This document shows positions 43,764-54,335 of a DNA stretch of 64,000 nt, piece by piece. The number at the start of each line of letters is the position of its first letter. The first letter of the stretch is position 1. The stretch covers positions 33,963 through 97,962 of the forward strand of contig NZ_JAPFGB010000021.1 of assembly GCF_026241095.1 (NCBI RefSeq), in the 5' to 3' direction. The stretch is from Saccharopolyspora sp. NFXS83. GTDB lineage: Bacteria > Actinomycetota > Actinomycetes > Mycobacteriales > Pseudonocardiaceae. The notes under the pieces were generated by a model. The model made no database searches. It was not told where the DNA came from and was given only the letters and a program-made list of their open reading frames with translations. Made by a program: the position numbers and the translations under genes.

Positions 43764-44522
43764 ATGAGCGCTGAACTGTTCTCGCTGCGCGGGCGGACCG
43801 CGCTGGTCACCGGTGCGCGCACCGGGATCGGCCGGGCGATCGCCCTCGGGCTCGCCGGGGCCGGTGCCGATCTGCTGCTGCTGGGGCGCGACGGCACCCT
43901 CGACGAGGTGACCGGGCAGGTGCGGCAGCGCGGCGCCGAGGCCGAGGCCGTCGGCGTCGACCTCGCGGATCCCGCCGGAGCCGAGGAGCGGCTGCGCGCC
44001 GTGTTCGCCGAGCGGCGGATCGACGTGCTGGTCAACAACGCGGGGATCATCCACCGGGAACCCGCCGCCGAAGTGTCCTACGCGGACTGGCGGCGAGTGC
44101 TCGACGTGGACCTCGACGCGGTGTTCCTGCTCAGCAGGCTCGCCGGGGAGCGGATGCTCGCCCGCGGACACGGAAAGATCATCAACATCGCCTCGCTGCT
44201 GTCGTTCCAAGGCGGCGTCCGGGTCCCCGCCTACGCGGCGGCCAAGCACGCGGTCACCGGGCTCACCAAAGCCCTCGCCAACGAGTGGGCGCCGAGCGGA
44301 GTGCAGGTCAACGCCATCGCGCCCGGCTACATCCGGACCAACCAGACCGCCGTGCTGCAGGCCGACGAGGAGCGCGAGGCGGACCTCCGCGTGCGCATCC
44401 CCGCCGGGCGTTGGGGCGAACCCGACGACCTCGTCGGGGCGGCGGTGTTCCTGGCCTCGGACGCGTCGAACTACGTCAACGGGCACGTCCTCGTCGTCGA
44501 CGGTGGTTGGATGGCTCGGTGA
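43764..44522 (+). CDS. kduD: 2-dehydro-3-deoxy-D-gluconate 5-dehydrogenase
   Basis: 252 residues; a classical short-chain dehydrogenase. The cofactor motif is TGARTGIG, with NNAG and the catalytic S and YAAAK tyrosine/lysine in place. It should reduce 2,5-diketo-3-deoxygluconate to KDG with NADH. Substrate is inferred from being 8 bp after kduI and from HREP and NQTAVL, typical of KduD. Downstream KDG kinase and aldolase are not in the window. The stop overlaps the regulator start (GTGA). Confidence 0.92.
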   Translation: MSAELFSLRGRTALVTGARTGIGRAIALGLAGAGADLLLLGRDGTLDEVTGQVRQRGAEAEAVGVDLADPAGAEERLRAVFAERRIDVLVNNAGIIHREPAAEVSYADWRRVLDVDLDAVFLLSRLAGERMLARGHGKIINIASLLSFQGGVRVPAYAAAKHAVTGLTKALANEWAPSGVQVNAIAPGYIRTNQTAVLQADEEREADLRVRIPAGRWGEPDDLVGAAVFLASDASNYVNGHVLVVDGGWMAR

Positions 44523-45277
44523 CCAGCACCACCGAAGGGCCGGGCGCGGTCCGCAAGGCGCTGCGCGTGCTCGAAGCGCTCGCCGACCACGGCCGCGTCA
44601 CCGAGCTCGCCGCCGCCACCGGCCTGCCCAAGTCGACCGTGCACCGGCTGCTGCAAGTGCTGGTGGAGACCGGTTTCGCGCACAGCGACGACACCGGCTA
44701 CCGCACCGGGGACCGGGTGCTCGCGTTGGCGGGCAAGGTGCTCTACCGCTTCGATCCGGCCGCGCAGGCCGACCCGGCGCTGGTGCGGCTGCGCGACGAC
44801 ACCGGCTGCACCGTGCACTTCGCGATGCGCTTCGGCGGTGACCTGCTGTACGTGCACAAGGTCGAGCCGGACAAGCCGTACCGGATGGGCTCGCGGATCG
44901 GGATGCACCTGCCGTGGCACACCAGCGCCATCGGCAAGGCGGTGCTGGCGGAACTGCCCGCCGACGCCGTCCGGGAGCTCGCCGGTGCCGGTGAGCTGCC
45001 CGCGCGCACCACGAACTCGCTGACCACCCAGCGCGAGCTGCACGCGCAGCTCGACGAGGTGCGGGCCGCCGGGTACGCGCTCGACGACGGCGAGAACGAG
45101 CTCGGCGTGCGCTGCACCGGTGCCTGCGTGCGGGACCACTCCGGCGCCGTGGTGGGCGGGGTCAGCGTCTCGACGCTCGCGCTGGAGCACGACATGAGCC
45201 GGTTGCGGGAGTTCGGCGACCGGGTGCGGGCCGCCGCCGCCGAGGTGTCCACCGCGCTGGGGCACCAGACCCGCTGA
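44519..45277 (+). CDS. IclR-family regulator of the kdu operon
   Basis: 252 residues: an N-terminal winged helix (about 8-68, TELAAATGLPKSTVHRLLQVL) and a C-terminal IclR effector-binding domain (about 80-245). The latter has PWHTSAIGKAVLAELP, ALDDGENELGVRCTGACV and GGVSVSTLALEHDM. Co-translated with kduD through a 4-nt overlap. It is probably a KdgR-type sensor of a ketouronate or KDG and may also control divergent lctP. Ends just before a strong terminator. Confidence 0.92.
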   Translation: MTSTTEGPGAVRKALRVLEALADHGRVTELAAATGLPKSTVHRLLQVLVETGFAHSDDTGYRTGDRVLALAGKVLYRFDPAAQADPALVRLRDDTGCTVHFAMRFGGDLLYVHKVEPDKPYRMGSRIGMHLPWHTSAIGKAVLAELPADAVRELAGAGELPARTTNSLTTQRELHAQLDEVRAAGYALDDGENELGVRCTGACVRDHSGAVVGGVSVSTLALEHDMSRLREFGDRVRAAAAEVSTALGHQTR

Positions 45278-45289
45278 CCTGAGCACGAC

Positions 45290-45320
45290 GAAGGCCCTCC
45301 CCGATCCGGGGAGGGCCTTC
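45290..45320. terminator. Terminator between the kdu operon and ppa
   Basis: The perfect 13-bp stem GAAGGCCCTCCCC/GGGGAGGGCCTTC with loop GATCC sits between two convergent units. Confidence 0.75.
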
Positions 45321-45434
45321 GGTGCTGAGGGCCTTGCAGGGTGCTCTCTCGGTCGGCGTCCTGCCAGTGCCGAAGCCGCTGAGGTGTTCCGCCACCCGGG
45401 CCCCTGCGCAGTCCGTTCAGAGAACGGGCTGCGC

Positions 45435-45923
45435 TCAGTGGCCCTGTTCCTTGGCGCGCTCGTAGGAGCGCTTGATCTCGGCCTCGGCCTCGGTGCGGCC
45501 GACCCAGGTGGCGCCTTCGACGCTCTTGCCGGGCTCCAGGTCCTTGTACACCTCGAAGAAGTGCTGGATCTCCAGCCGGTAGAACTCCGCCAGGTGGTGG
45601 ATGTCGCGCAGGTGCTCCTGGCGCGGGTCGTCCGACGGGACGCAGATGACCTTGTCGTCCCCGCCCTTCTCGTCGCGCATCCGGAACATGCCGACCGCGC
45701 GCGCGGTGATCAAGCATCCCGGGAAGGTGGGTTCCTGCACCAGCACCAGCGCGTCCAGCGGGTCGCCGTCCTCGCCGAGGGTGTCCTCGACGAAGCCGTA
45801 GTCGGCGGGGTACTGGGTGGCGGTGAACAACGTCCGGTCCAGCCGGATCCGGCCGGATTTGTGGTCCACCTCGTACTTGTTCCGGTTCCCCTTGGGGATC
45901 TCGATGGTGACGTCGAAGTCCAC
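45435..45923 (-). CDS. ppa: Soluble inorganic pyrophosphatase
   Basis: 162 residues, exactly the size of the mycobacterial family I enzyme. Active-site words: [33 protein letters not shown], and a C-terminal [17 protein letters not shown]. Hydrolyses PPi with Mg2+. The GTG at 45923 ([12 protein letters not shown]) has GAGGA 6 nt upstream. The frame extends 45 codons further, but that stretch is Arg-rich and not conserved. A membrane H+-PPase is also encoded in this window, so PPi can be dealt with in two ways. Confidence 0.96.
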   Translation of the reverse strand: MDFDVTIEIPKGNRNKYEVDHKSGRIRLDRTLFTATQYPADYGFVEDTLGEDGDPLDALVLVQEPTFPGCLITARAVGMFRMRDEKGGDDKVICVPSDDPRQEHLRDIHHLAEFYRLEIQHFFEVYKDLEPGKSVEGATWVGRTEAEAEIKRSYERAKEQGH

Positions 45924-46220
45924 GCGGTTCCTCACTCGTTCTCGCCAGCTTGCTCGTCGAGACTGTGCCCGACCGTCCGGCCGCCGTTGCCAGGCCGGTC
46001 CCGCATCCCGGTCCCGTACATCGCCAGTGTCCTGACCTGCGATGATTTCGTCGTTCACCGCACGGCGTCACCCGAGGCCGAGCCGCAGGCTCACACGTCG
46101 GAGTGGCCGCCCGTGATGCGGCACGACCACGTCTAGTGTGGACCACGGCCGCGCGCCGAGCCCCACCGCAGTGCGGCAGCTCGCATCTGGCAATCTTGCG
46201 AACCGTCGAGGAGGAAGCCC

Positions 46221-49200
46221 GTGCCCGAACCCCACAGCCTCAGGGGTGAGGTGTCCGAGCCCGACGCCACCGAGCAGCCCGCCACGGAAGAGGCCGCCTC
46301 AACGGCAGGTTCGCAGGGCGATGAGCAGGGGCGGAGCGCGGACGCAGAGCATCCCGAGCGGGATCGCGCGCGTGCCGAAGAGCAGCCCTGGCCGACGGAG
46401 CGCGAAGCGGCGAAGTCCGCGGACGACGATCCCGGCTTTCCGGTCGAGGACCAGGAGAAGGCCGTGGAGTCGGCGGCGGGTGCTTCCGCCGGGGGCGAGC
46501 GGAACGAGTCGGCCTCCTCCGGCGATGAACAGCCGGTGAACGCTGAAGCAGCCGGTACCGGGACCACGTCGACCGGCGGGAACACCGAGAAGGCGCCGGC
46601 GCGGGCCTCGCTCACGGGCACCGTCCGGATCGACCAGGGCGAGGAATCCGGTCGAGCGGACGGCGGCCGGGACTCCGAGCAGTCGTCTTCGGAGCAGGCG
46701 GACGAGACCGCGGCGGAACGGCTGAATTCCGCGGACGAAGCGCGGACAGGGGATTCCGCAGGTGCTGAGACCGGGGCGGACGGTTCCGCGGACGGTGGCT
46801 CCGGCGCCGCGGAGTCCGAGTCCGATGATTCCGCCAGTGGTGCCGAGCGGGCCGATTCATCCGGCGATTCCGATGCGAGCGGTGCCGGTTCCGGCGAATC
46901 GAGAACCAGTGGTTCCGCCGCCGGTGAGTCCGAGGCGACTGGTTCCGCGACCGGAGGCATCCGGGCGGACGCGCCTTCGGCGGACGACCAGGCTGAGGGC
47001 GGCGCGGAGACCGGGGCCCTCGACGCTGGTGCGGGTGCGCTCGGCGAGGGCCGCGGCAGCACGTCCGGGCAGCTTCCCGAACCCGAGGAACAGCGATCGG
47101 ACGAGAGCGCCGTCGAGGGCGGGACCGGTTCCGAGGAGCCGGCGGGACAGCGCGCGGACTCGGGTGCGGACGACGACGCCGCGCAGGCGCAGGACGCGGA
47201 GGACGCGCCGGGCGAGGAATCCGCTGAGCAGGGCTCGGCGGACGAGGATGGACCGAGCGACGATTCGTCGGCCTCGGGCACGGCCTCGGCCTCGGGCACG
47301 GACACGGCGAAGGGCGCCGGGCCGAGCACCGGGTCGACGGTGCGGGGCACCCTCGACGAGGACGTGGCGAGCACGTCGGGCACCGGTCAGGGGGCTCGCG
47401 CGGTGGGCTTCGTCGGCTCGGTCGAGCCGAACGCCGGGCGGCAGGCCGCCGCGCACGACTTCTCCGGCTGGCAGACCCCGGGGTCCCGGGTCACGGGGAT
47501 GATCTCGGGCGCGGAGACCGCGGACGTCCGCAACTCGGCAGAGCAGGACACCGGTGGTTCGCGGGACGACTCGGAGACTTCCGGCGCCACCGATTCCTCC
47601 GAATCCGAGTCGCCTGATTCCGCTGCCGGTGAGCCGGAGTCCTCGGACTCGGCGGCCGGTGATGTCGGGACTTCCGAATCGGAGCCCTCGGACACGACCA
47701 TCGATGACTCCGGGACTTCGGAGTCGGAGAGTTCGGAATCCGCCGCGTCGGACTCGGGCACGACCAGCTCGGACGAGGCGTCGTCCACTTCCGGCCAGGA
47801 CGCGGAGTCCCCTTCCGGAGCGGAACCGGACTCCGCCCAAGACGGCACCCGAACCGAGGCGACCGGTTCACCGGCGCGAGCGGACCGCCCCGCCGAGGCG
47901 GACGCCGAGCCGACGCCAGCGGATCCGGACGAGACCGGATCCGGCGCGGGGCCCGCGACCACCGGCGACTCCGAGGACGCGAGCTCCACGACCACCTCCG
48001 GCCAGGAGGAATCCGGCCGGACGCACGACGATCAGCGCTCGACGACCTCGTCGGAGCGTGCTCCCCGGGACGACTCGCGCAGGCAGGAAGCGGCCGAGCA
48101 GGACGGATCGACCGCATCCGAACCGGCGGAGCAGGAGCCGGACCAGGGCGGCTCGGAACGGCCCGGCAGCTCCGGCCGAGCGAGCTGGGTCGGGGCGGGC
48201 GCCTGGCCCGAGACCCCGGCGACCGAGACTCCAGCGGCCGAGGCCACCGCGACGGAGACCACGGCGGCCGAGACCACGGCGGCCGAGACTCGAACATCCG
48301 AGACCGCAGCGCCCGAGACCGCAGCGCCCGAGACCGCCGAGCAGGCTCCCGCTGACGGGACCGGCGCACCGGAACCACTCGACGACGCCGAGGTCACCGG
48401 CCCGCAGCCTGCGGTGTCGACCGAGGACGTCGAGGTCACGGGGCCGCAGCAGCCGGTTCCGGAGGCCGAACCGGAAGAGCCCGAGACCGGCGCCTCCGCC
48501 GCGGACACCGCGACGGCATCGCAGGCCGAGCCGACCGACGACGTCGAATCCACCGGCCCGCAGCGAGCGGTGCCCGCCGACGAGCCCCGGAGCACCGGCG
48601 ACTCCCGGACCGAACCGGCCGCCGAGCCCGAGCCGCGAAGCGCCGCGGGACCCGCGACCGAACGCCTCGACCGGCGGGCGATCGCGGAGCAAGCGGTCAC
48701 CGAGCGCCGCGACGACGCCGACGCGCAGGACGCGGCACCCACCGCCGGCCACGAGGACGCCGACGCGGCGACCGGCCGCCCGGACACCACCGCCGAGGCG
48801 GCTCAGGACGCGCCCGCCGAAGTCGGCGCCGACCGCGACGCGACCGCCGACGTCGACGACCGCCGGGACGCTGACGCCGAGGAGTCGAGGGACGCCACCG
48901 CGGACGTCGCGACCGGCCGCTTCGGCACCGTCACCGACGCGACAGCCCGAGTCGACCTGCGACGCGACGACCAGCGCGAGGACGCGTCGCGAGACCGCCC
49001 GGCGCGGGACACCGCTGCCGAGGCCGGCCGCGCCGGCCGCGACGAGTGGCCCACCGCCGAGCAGGCCCGCGTCGAAGCGGAACCCGAGGAACCCGAGACC
49101 GACGGCGACGACTCCGCGTTCACCGCGGACGCCGCGGCGTCGCCGCCCTCGTCCACCGACTCCCGGCCGCGCGTCGAGCCGCCGCCCGCCGTGGACTCCG

Positions 49201-51233
49201 CTTTCACGGCGGACGCGGGCACTCCGATCGGCCCCGCGCCAGCGGAGCAGACCCAGCAGTTCCGGCGGATCGAGGACACCCAGCGGTTCAGCCTCGCCGA
49301 CCTCGAACAGGAGACCCGGCGCCGCGAGCAGGCGGACCAGCCGAAGGACTCCCGCCGGACCGACGGCCGCCCGGAATCGCCGCAGGCGTTCCGCGAAGGC
49401 GACGGTCCCGCCACCGACGACCGGCCCCGCCCGCAGACCTCCGGCGACGGCAGGCCGCAGCGACCGCAGGCGTTCGACCCGGGCCCGCCGACCACGCGGA
49501 TCCCGATCGTGCCGCCGCCGCAGCCCGCGCGGCCCCCGGTGCCGGGGCCGTCGGACGCGGAGCGGACGCAGCAGTTCCGCCGCCCCGACTTCAGCGGCCC
49601 GCCCCCGGCGCAGCAAGGCCAGCAGTCCGCCCAGGCCAGGCCCGCGCCACCCCGGCCAGCCCCGGCGCCGCCGCAGCAGCAGAGCCCGCCGCGGCCTGCG
49701 CAGCCGCAGGACTTCGCCGCGCCCGCTTCCTTCCAGCAGCAGCCGCACCAGGACGCGCACCGGGCGACGCCGCAGCGCATCGAGCCGCAGGCCGAACCCG
49801 AGCAGGACCACGACGAGCACGATCACCAGGACGAGCGGCCGGCCGCTCCCGAGCCGCGCCGCAAGCGGGCGACGGTGCTGCTGGCGGCGCTGACCGTGGT
49901 CGTGCTCGGAGCGGGGCTCGCGGTGGGGGTGCCCGCGCTGGTCAGCGGGCTCAGCGCCGCGCGGCTCGCCGACGCTCCCGCGCCGGTGCGGCTGGCCCCG
50001 TCGATCCGCCCGGTGGGCGCGAGCGCGCCCGAACCTGGCAGGTCCGGGCTGGAGGCCGCCGTGAGCGGTCCGCTGGCGAACTCCGAGCTCGCCCCCGTCA
50101 CGGGCGCCGTGGTCGACGTGCAGTCCGGGCGCACCCTGTGGGAACGCGAGCAGAACCGGCCGATGATGCCCGCCTCCACCGGCAAGCTGCTCACGATGAG
50201 CGCGGCGATGCTGGAGCTCGACCACGACGCGCGGTTCACCACCAAGGTGGTGCGCGGGTCCGCGCCCGGCAGCGTGGTGCTCGTCGGCGGCGGCGACCCG
50301 ACCCTCACGACGCTGCCCGCGGGCGAGGAGTCGGTGTACCCGGGGGCGGCGCGCTTCGACGACCTCGCCGAGCAGGTGCGGGCCGCGACGGGCGGCCAGG
50401 TCACGTCCATCGAGGTCGACACCAGCCGCTACCGGGGCGATCCGATCGCGCCCGGCTGGCTGCCCGCGGACATCCCGGCCGGGATCATGGCGCCGATGGA
50501 GGCCGTGATGGCCGACGGCGGTCGCGAGGACCCGACCGACGACTACGGCACGCGCACCCTCTCACCGGCGTCGAAGGCGGGGGAGGAGCTGGCCTCCCGG
50601 CTCGGCGTGCCCTCCTCGGCCGTCTCGGCCGGAACGGCGCCGAAGAACGCGCAGGCGCTGGGGTCCGTCGACTCGCCGACCATGCGCAAGCTGATGGAGA
50701 CCACGCTGATCCACTCGGACAACGTGCTCGCCGAAGCGCTGGCCCGCGAGGTCGCGATCAAGACCGGCAACGAGCCGTCCTTCGCCGGATCGGTGAAGGC
50801 CGTGCGCGAGGTGCTGCAGCGCAACGGCGTCGACCTCACCGGCGTGCAGATGTCCGACGGCAGCGGCCTGTCCACCCAGGACCGGATCCCGGCGAAGGTG
50901 CTGGCGGACTTGATGGCCACGGCCACCGCACCCGAGCGCGACGGCGGGCTCTCGCCGCGGAGCTCGAAGCTGCGCGCGCTGCTGACCGGACTGCCCGTCG
51001 CGGGCGGCTCGGGCAGCCTCGCCGACCGCTACGGCGACGGTGACGGGCGCGGCTGGGTCCGGGCGAAGACGGGCACGCTGGACGGGGCGAACAGCCTCTC
51101 CGGCACGATCCTCACCCAGGACGGCAGGCTGCTCGTGTTCGCGCTGATGTCCAACAGCACGGCCCCGGCCGACTCGGTCCGGCCCGCCCTCGACGAGGTC
51201 GCGGGCGCGATCCAGCAGTGCGGGTGCAGCTGA
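46221..51233 (+). CDS. dacB: Giant D-alanyl-D-alanine carboxypeptidase (PBP4/S13) with long disordered N-terminus
   Basis: 1670 residues, over three times the family's usual length. Residues 1-1214 are acidic, low-complexity (Glu, Asp, Ser, Thr, Ala, later Pro/Gln/Arg), with no fold. Short repeats include TGPQ three times (48380-48570), [11 protein letters not shown] runs, and TQQFRR twice (49250, 49566). A TM helix (about 1215-1240) makes this part cytoplasmic. The outer peptidase has S1319-TGK1322, S1499-DN and K1616-TG. The GTG follows GAGGAGGAAG, and the frame is unbroken, so the extension is translated. Equivalent position to Rv3627c. Confidence 0.93.
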   Translation: MPEPHSLRGEVSEPDATEQPATEEAASTAGSQGDEQGRSADAEHPERDRARAEEQPWPTEREAAKSADDDPGFPVEDQEKAVESAAGASAGGERNESASSGDEQPVNAEAAGTGTTSTGGNTEKAPARASLTGTVRIDQGEESGRADGGRDSEQSSSEQADETAAERLNSADEARTGDSAGAETGADGSADGGSGAAESESDDSASGAERADSSGDSDASGAGSGESRTSGSAAGESEATGSATGGIRADAPSADDQAEGGAETGALDAGAGALGEGRGSTSGQLPEPEEQRSDESAVEGGTGSEEPAGQRADSGADDDAAQAQDAEDAPGEESAEQGSADEDGPSDDSSASGTASASGTDTAKGAGPSTGSTVRGTLDEDVASTSGTGQGARAVGFVGSVEPNAGRQAAAHDFSGWQTPGSRVTGMISGAETADVRNSAEQDTGGSRDDSETSGATDSSESESPDSAAGEPESSDSAAGDVGTSESEPSDTTIDDSGTSESESSESAASDSGTTSSDEASSTSGQDAESPSGAEPDSAQDGTRTEATGSPARADRPAEADAEPTPADPDETGSGAGPATTGDSEDASSTTTSGQEESGRTHDDQRSTTSSERAPRDDSRRQEAAEQDGSTASEPAEQEPDQGGSERPGSSGRASWVGAGAWPETPATETPAAEATATETTAAETTAAETRTSETAAPETAAPETAEQAPADGTGAPEPLDDAEVTGPQPAVSTEDVEVTGPQQPVPEAEPEEPETGASAADTATASQAEPTDDVESTGPQRAVPADEPRSTGDSRTEPAAEPEPRSAAGPATERLDRRAIAEQAVTERRDDADAQDAAPTAGHEDADAATGRPDTTAEAAQDAPAEVGADRDATADVDDRRDADAEESRDATADVATGRFGTVTDATARVDLRRDDQREDASRDRPARDTAAEAGRAGRDEWPTAEQARVEAEPEEPETDGDDSAFTADAAASPPSSTDSRPRVEPPPAVDSAFTADAGTPIGPAPAEQTQQFRRIEDTQRFSLADLEQETRRREQADQPKDSRRTDGRPESPQAFREGDGPATDDRPRPQTSGDGRPQRPQAFDPGPPTTRIPIVPPPQPARPPVPGPSDAERTQQFRRPDFSGPPPAQQGQQSAQARPAPPRPAPAPPQQQSPPRPAQPQDFAAPASFQQQPHQDAHRATPQRIEPQAEPEQDHDEHDHQDERPAAPEPRRKRATVLLAALTVVVLGAGLAVGVPALVSGLSAARLADAPAPVRLAPSIRPVGASAPEPGRSGLEAAVSGPLANSELAPVTGAVVDVQSGRTLWEREQNRPMMPASTGKLLTMSAAMLELDHDARFTTKVVRGSAPGSVVLVGGGDPTLTTLPAGEESVYPGAARFDDLAEQVRAATGGQVTSIEVDTSRYRGDPIAPGWLPADIPAGIMAPMEAVMADGGREDPTDDYGTRTLSPASKAGEELASRLGVPSSAVSAGTAPKNAQALGSVDSPTMRKLMETTLIHSDNVLAEALAREVAIKTGNEPSFAGSVKAVREVLQRNGVDLTGVQMSDGSGLSTQDRIPAKVLADLMATATAPERDGGLSPRSSKLRALLTGLPVAGGSGSLADRYGDGDGRGWVRAKTGTLDGANSLSGTILTQDGRLLVFALMSNSTAPADSVRPALDEVAGAIQQCGCS

Positions 51234-51278
51234 CCGGACGCGGCGCCGCAGCGGTGTCGCGGCCCAGCTCACCCGGAG

Positions 51279-51284
51279 TACGGT
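51279..51284 (+). promoter_or_regulatory. Candidate -10 box (TACGGT), leaderless start
   Basis: TACGGT lies 7 nt before the GTG at 51292 and no Shine-Dalgarno is present. Confidence 0.4.
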
Positions 51285-51291
51285 CGGTTTT

Positions 51292-52404
51292 GTGACTTCG
51301 CGATCCGCCACGCTGCCGCCCCGACCGCACAGCCGGGACGGAGCGCAGCGGACGCTCGATTGGGACCTCGCCGCGGCCACCGCGGGCCGGTTGATGCAGA
51401 GCGGTCCCGACGTCTCCCGCACGGAGGCGGCGCACGCGGTGCGCGAGCTCCGCAGGGCCAGCGTCGCCGCCGAGACCCACGTGCGGGAGCTGACCGGCCT
51501 CGGCCTGGACCTGCCGGTGCTCGAAGGCGACGTGGTGGACCGCACCGAGTGGGTGCGGGCAGCGGCGCACGGGCTCTCCGAGCTCACCGGGATCGCGCTG
51601 AACTCCCGTTCCACCGGCAGCGGCAGCGATCTACTCGGCGGGCTCGGGGTGCGCGGCGCGGGCGTGCAGGCGGGGCTGGTGCTGTCGTACCTGGGCACCA
51701 AGGTCCTCGGGCAGTACGACCCGTTCCTGCCCAGCGATCAGGGCGCCCGGCCGGGGCGGCTGCTGCTGGTGGCGCCGAACATCGTCGCGGCCCGCCAGGC
51801 GCTGGACGTGCCCGCGGACGACTTCACCATGTGGGTGTGCCTGCACGAGTCGACGCACCGGTTGCAGTTCAACGCGGTGCCGTGGCTGCGGGACCACTTC
51901 GCCGACAGCCTCGGGATGCTGCTGTCCGACCTCGACTCCTCGCCCGGTGAGCTGCTGAGCAGGCTGCCCAACGTGGTGCGCGGGGTGCGGGCGGGGCCCG
52001 ACGCCCAGTCCAGTCCCGGCGTGCTCGGCCTGGTGGAGCTGCTGCAAGGCCCCCGGCAGCGCGCCGCGCTCGATCGGATCTTGGCGCTGTCGACCTTGCT
52101 GGAAGGCCATGCCGATCACGTGATGGACGCGGTGGGCCCGGAGGTGGTGCCCAGCGTGGCCACCATCCGCCGCCGGTTCACCGAACGCCGCCAAGGCGGC
52201 GGCCTGCTGGACCGGCTGCTGCGCAGCGTGCTCGGCGTGGACGCGAAGATGCGCCAGTACGCGCAGGGCGCGGCGTTCACCCGGCACGTGGTGCGGGAGG
52301 TCGGGATGGACGGGTTCAACGCGGTGTGGACCTCGCCCGAGCACTTGCCGACCCGCGCCGAGACCACCGACCCCGCCGCCTGGCTGCGCCGCGTCCACGG
52401 GTGA
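51292..52404 (+). CDS. Zinc-dependent metalloprotease-like protein, DUF2342 (Rv3626c-like)
   Basis: 370 residues. A central HESTH (in VCLHESTHRLQF) is a zincin motif, with a downstream Glu in LLEGHADHVMD as probable third ligand. In some Actinobacteria the family is labelled coenzyme-F420-biosynthesis-associated, on genome correlation only. No signal peptide, so it is cytoplasmic. Its place between dacB and tilS is that of Rv3626c. The GTG start is supported by the upstream TACGGT. Substrate unknown. Confidence 0.9.
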   Translation: MTSRSATLPPRPHSRDGAQRTLDWDLAAATAGRLMQSGPDVSRTEAAHAVRELRRASVAAETHVRELTGLGLDLPVLEGDVVDRTEWVRAAAHGLSELTGIALNSRSTGSGSDLLGGLGVRGAGVQAGLVLSYLGTKVLGQYDPFLPSDQGARPGRLLLVAPNIVAARQALDVPADDFTMWVCLHESTHRLQFNAVPWLRDHFADSLGMLLSDLDSSPGELLSRLPNVVRGVRAGPDAQSSPGVLGLVELLQGPRQRAALDRILALSTLLEGHADHVMDAVGPEVVPSVATIRRRFTERRQGGGLLDRLLRSVLGVDAKMRQYAQGAAFTRHVVREVGMDGFNAVWTSPEHLPTRAETTDPAAWLRRVHG

Positions 52405-52495
52405 GCGCCCCGCTCGGCTCGGCGAGGTCGGGCGACCGCCGCGCGGACCGAGCGCCCGCCGCCGGCGCGTGCTCGCCGGGGACCACAATGGGGCG

Positions 52496-53527
52496 GTGAC
52501 CTCCGCTTCTGATCGTCGCGCGCCCGGAGCCGTCGAGGCGGGACCCGCGATGCTCGAAGTGCGTTCCGCGGTCCGGGGTTTCCTCGCCGCCACCGCCGAG
52601 GCGCGGGAGGCGCCGCTCGTGGTGGCCTGCTCGGGCGGCGCGGATTCCCTCGCGCTCGCCGCCGCCACCGCCCACCTGGCGCGCAAGCAGGAGCTGCGCG
52701 TCTGCGCTCGCGTCGTCGACCACGGCCTGCAGGACGGCTCCGCCGAGGTCGCCGCGCGTGCCGCCGACCAGCTCGGGCGGCTCGGGTTCGCCGATGTGGA
52801 AGTGCTCGCGGCGCGGGTGACCGGCCACGGCGGCCCGGAAGCGGCGGCGCGGCGAGCCCGGTACGCCGAGCTCGACCGGGCCCGGCCCGCCGGGGCGGCC
52901 GTGCTGCTCGGGCACACCCTCGACGACCAGGCGGAGACGGTGCTGCTCGGCCTCGGCCGCGGCTCCGGTGCCCGCTCCATCGCGGGCATGCGCCCGTGGG
53001 ACCGGCCGTGGGCGCGCCCGCTGCTGGGCGTCTCGCGGGACACGACGGTGCGGGCCTGCGCCGAGGTCGGCCTGCGGCCGTGGCAGGACCCACACAACGG
53101 CGAGAGCCGGTTCACCCGTGTGCGGTTGCGCACAGAGGTCCTCCCGCTGCTGGAGGACGTGCTGCAGGGCGGTGTCGCGAGCGCGCTGGCCCGCACGGCG
53201 CGTCAGCTGCGGGAGGACGCCGACGCCCTCGACGAGGTCGCCGGGGCCGTTCGCGCGCAGGTGGAACGGGGTGCGGAGCTGGACGCGGCGGCCTTGGCGG
53301 CGCACCCGCCAGCGGTGCGCCGCAGGGTGCTGCGCGGGTGGTTGCTGGAGCGCGGGATCGCCGAGCTCTCCGACGCCCACCTCCGCGCGGCGGACGCGCT
53401 GGCCGGTGCGTGGCGCGGTCAGGGCCCGCGTGCGCTGCCGGGCGGCTTTGTGCTGCGCCGGACGCATGGCAGGCTTCAGGTGGAACGTGGTGGACGGGCA
53501 ACCGCCGGGCCGGTGAGCGGCGGGTGA
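52496..53527 (+). CDS. tilS: tRNA(Ile)-lysidine synthetase
   Basis: 343 residues; attaches lysine to C34 of the tRNA-Ile reading AUA. The PP-loop is [12 protein letters not shown]. Then come [31 protein letters not shown] and RPLLGVSRD, all N-type ATPase hallmarks. The C-terminal part is the short actinobacterial form. The GTG at 52496 has CACAAT 6 nt upstream and may be leaderless; an upstream GTG (52469) is possible. Followed 34 bp later by hpt, the classic tilS-hpt-ftsH order. Confidence 0.92.
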   Translation: MTSASDRRAPGAVEAGPAMLEVRSAVRGFLAATAEAREAPLVVACSGGADSLALAAATAHLARKQELRVCARVVDHGLQDGSAEVAARAADQLGRLGFADVEVLAARVTGHGGPEAAARRARYAELDRARPAGAAVLLGHTLDDQAETVLLGLGRGSGARSIAGMRPWDRPWARPLLGVSRDTTVRACAEVGLRPWQDPHNGESRFTRVRLRTEVLPLLEDVLQGGVASALARTARQLREDADALDEVAGAVRAQVERGAELDAAALAAHPPAVRRRVLRGWLLERGIAELSDAHLRAADALAGAWRGQGPRALPGGFVLRRTHGRLQVERGGRATAGPVSGG

Positions 53528-53561
53528 ACGTGCATCCAACAGCGAGAGGGGAAGCCGGTCC

Positions 53562-54119
53562 GTGTACGACGGCGACATCGCTTCAGTGCTCATCACCGAG
53601 CAGCAGATCCAGGACAAGACGGCCGAGTTGGCCAAGCAGGTCGCCGAGGACTTCCAGGACGCCAGAGGCGGCGACCTGCTGCTGGTGGGCGTGCTCAAGG
53701 GCGCGGTCATGTTCATGACCGACCTCGCCAGGGAGCTGCCGCGGCCGACCCAGCTCGAGTTCATGGCGGTGAGCTCGTACGGCTCGTCGACCTCGTCGTC
53801 CGGAGTGGTGCGGATCCTCAAGGACCTGGATCGGGACATCGCGGGCAGGCACGTGCTGATCGTCGAGGACATCATCGACTCCGGTCTGACGCTGTCCTGG
53901 TTGCTGAAGAACCTGGCTTCGCGCAACCCCGCCTCGCTGGAGGTGTGCACGCTGCTGCGCAAGCCGGACGCCGTGCAGGTGGACGTGCCCGTCCGGTACG
54001 TCGGGTTCGACATCCCGAATGAGTTCGTCGTCGGCTACGGGCTCGACTACGCGGAGCGCTACCGTGATCTGCCCTACATCGGCACCCTCGATCCGAAGGT
54101 GTACACCTCCGGCCGGTGA
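53562..54119 (+). CDS. hpt: Hypoxanthine(-guanine) phosphoribosyltransferase
   Basis: 185 residues. The PRPP-binding motif is [17 protein letters not shown]. Flexible loop residues are in [16 protein letters not shown], and the C-terminal [20 protein letters not shown] is typical of bacterial HPRT. Salvages hypoxanthine and guanine with PRPP. The GTG follows GAGAGGGGAAG. No terminator before ftsH; 216 bp separate them. Confidence 0.96.
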   Translation: MYDGDIASVLITEQQIQDKTAELAKQVAEDFQDARGGDLLLVGVLKGAVMFMTDLARELPRPTQLEFMAVSSYGSSTSSSGVVRILKDLDRDIAGRHVLIVEDIIDSGLTLSWLLKNLASRNPASLEVCTLLRKPDAVQVDVPVRYVGFDIPNEFVVGYGLDYAERYRDLPYIGTLDPKVYTSGR

Positions 54120-54335
54120 GGAGCGTGCCTGCTGGGAGCAGGTGTGGGAAAGGTCCGGTTCCGCTCGGGGGTAGGCTTGTCGACCTGCACAACGCTCGGC
54201 GTGGTGGCGCGCTCGCGGCGGCCGGTACGCTGGTTCGAGGGGGTTGACGGCGGCGACGGTTCGTGCGCCGTTCACCGGTGCCGTTGCCCGAAGTGAAGTC
54301 AGGGAGGGTCGAGGCCGACCGCCGGCCGCAAGTGA

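Noticed and set aside
46221..49860. Tandem repeats in dacB as a CRISPR-like or DNA repeat array
   Set aside because: Repeats are at amino-acid level with varied codons and no constant spacer; they belong to a translated low-complexity region.
46133..50225. Several very long frames opposite or beside dacB
   Set aside because: They mirror the biased codons of the disordered region. The dacB frame has the ribosome site and ends in an intact enzyme.
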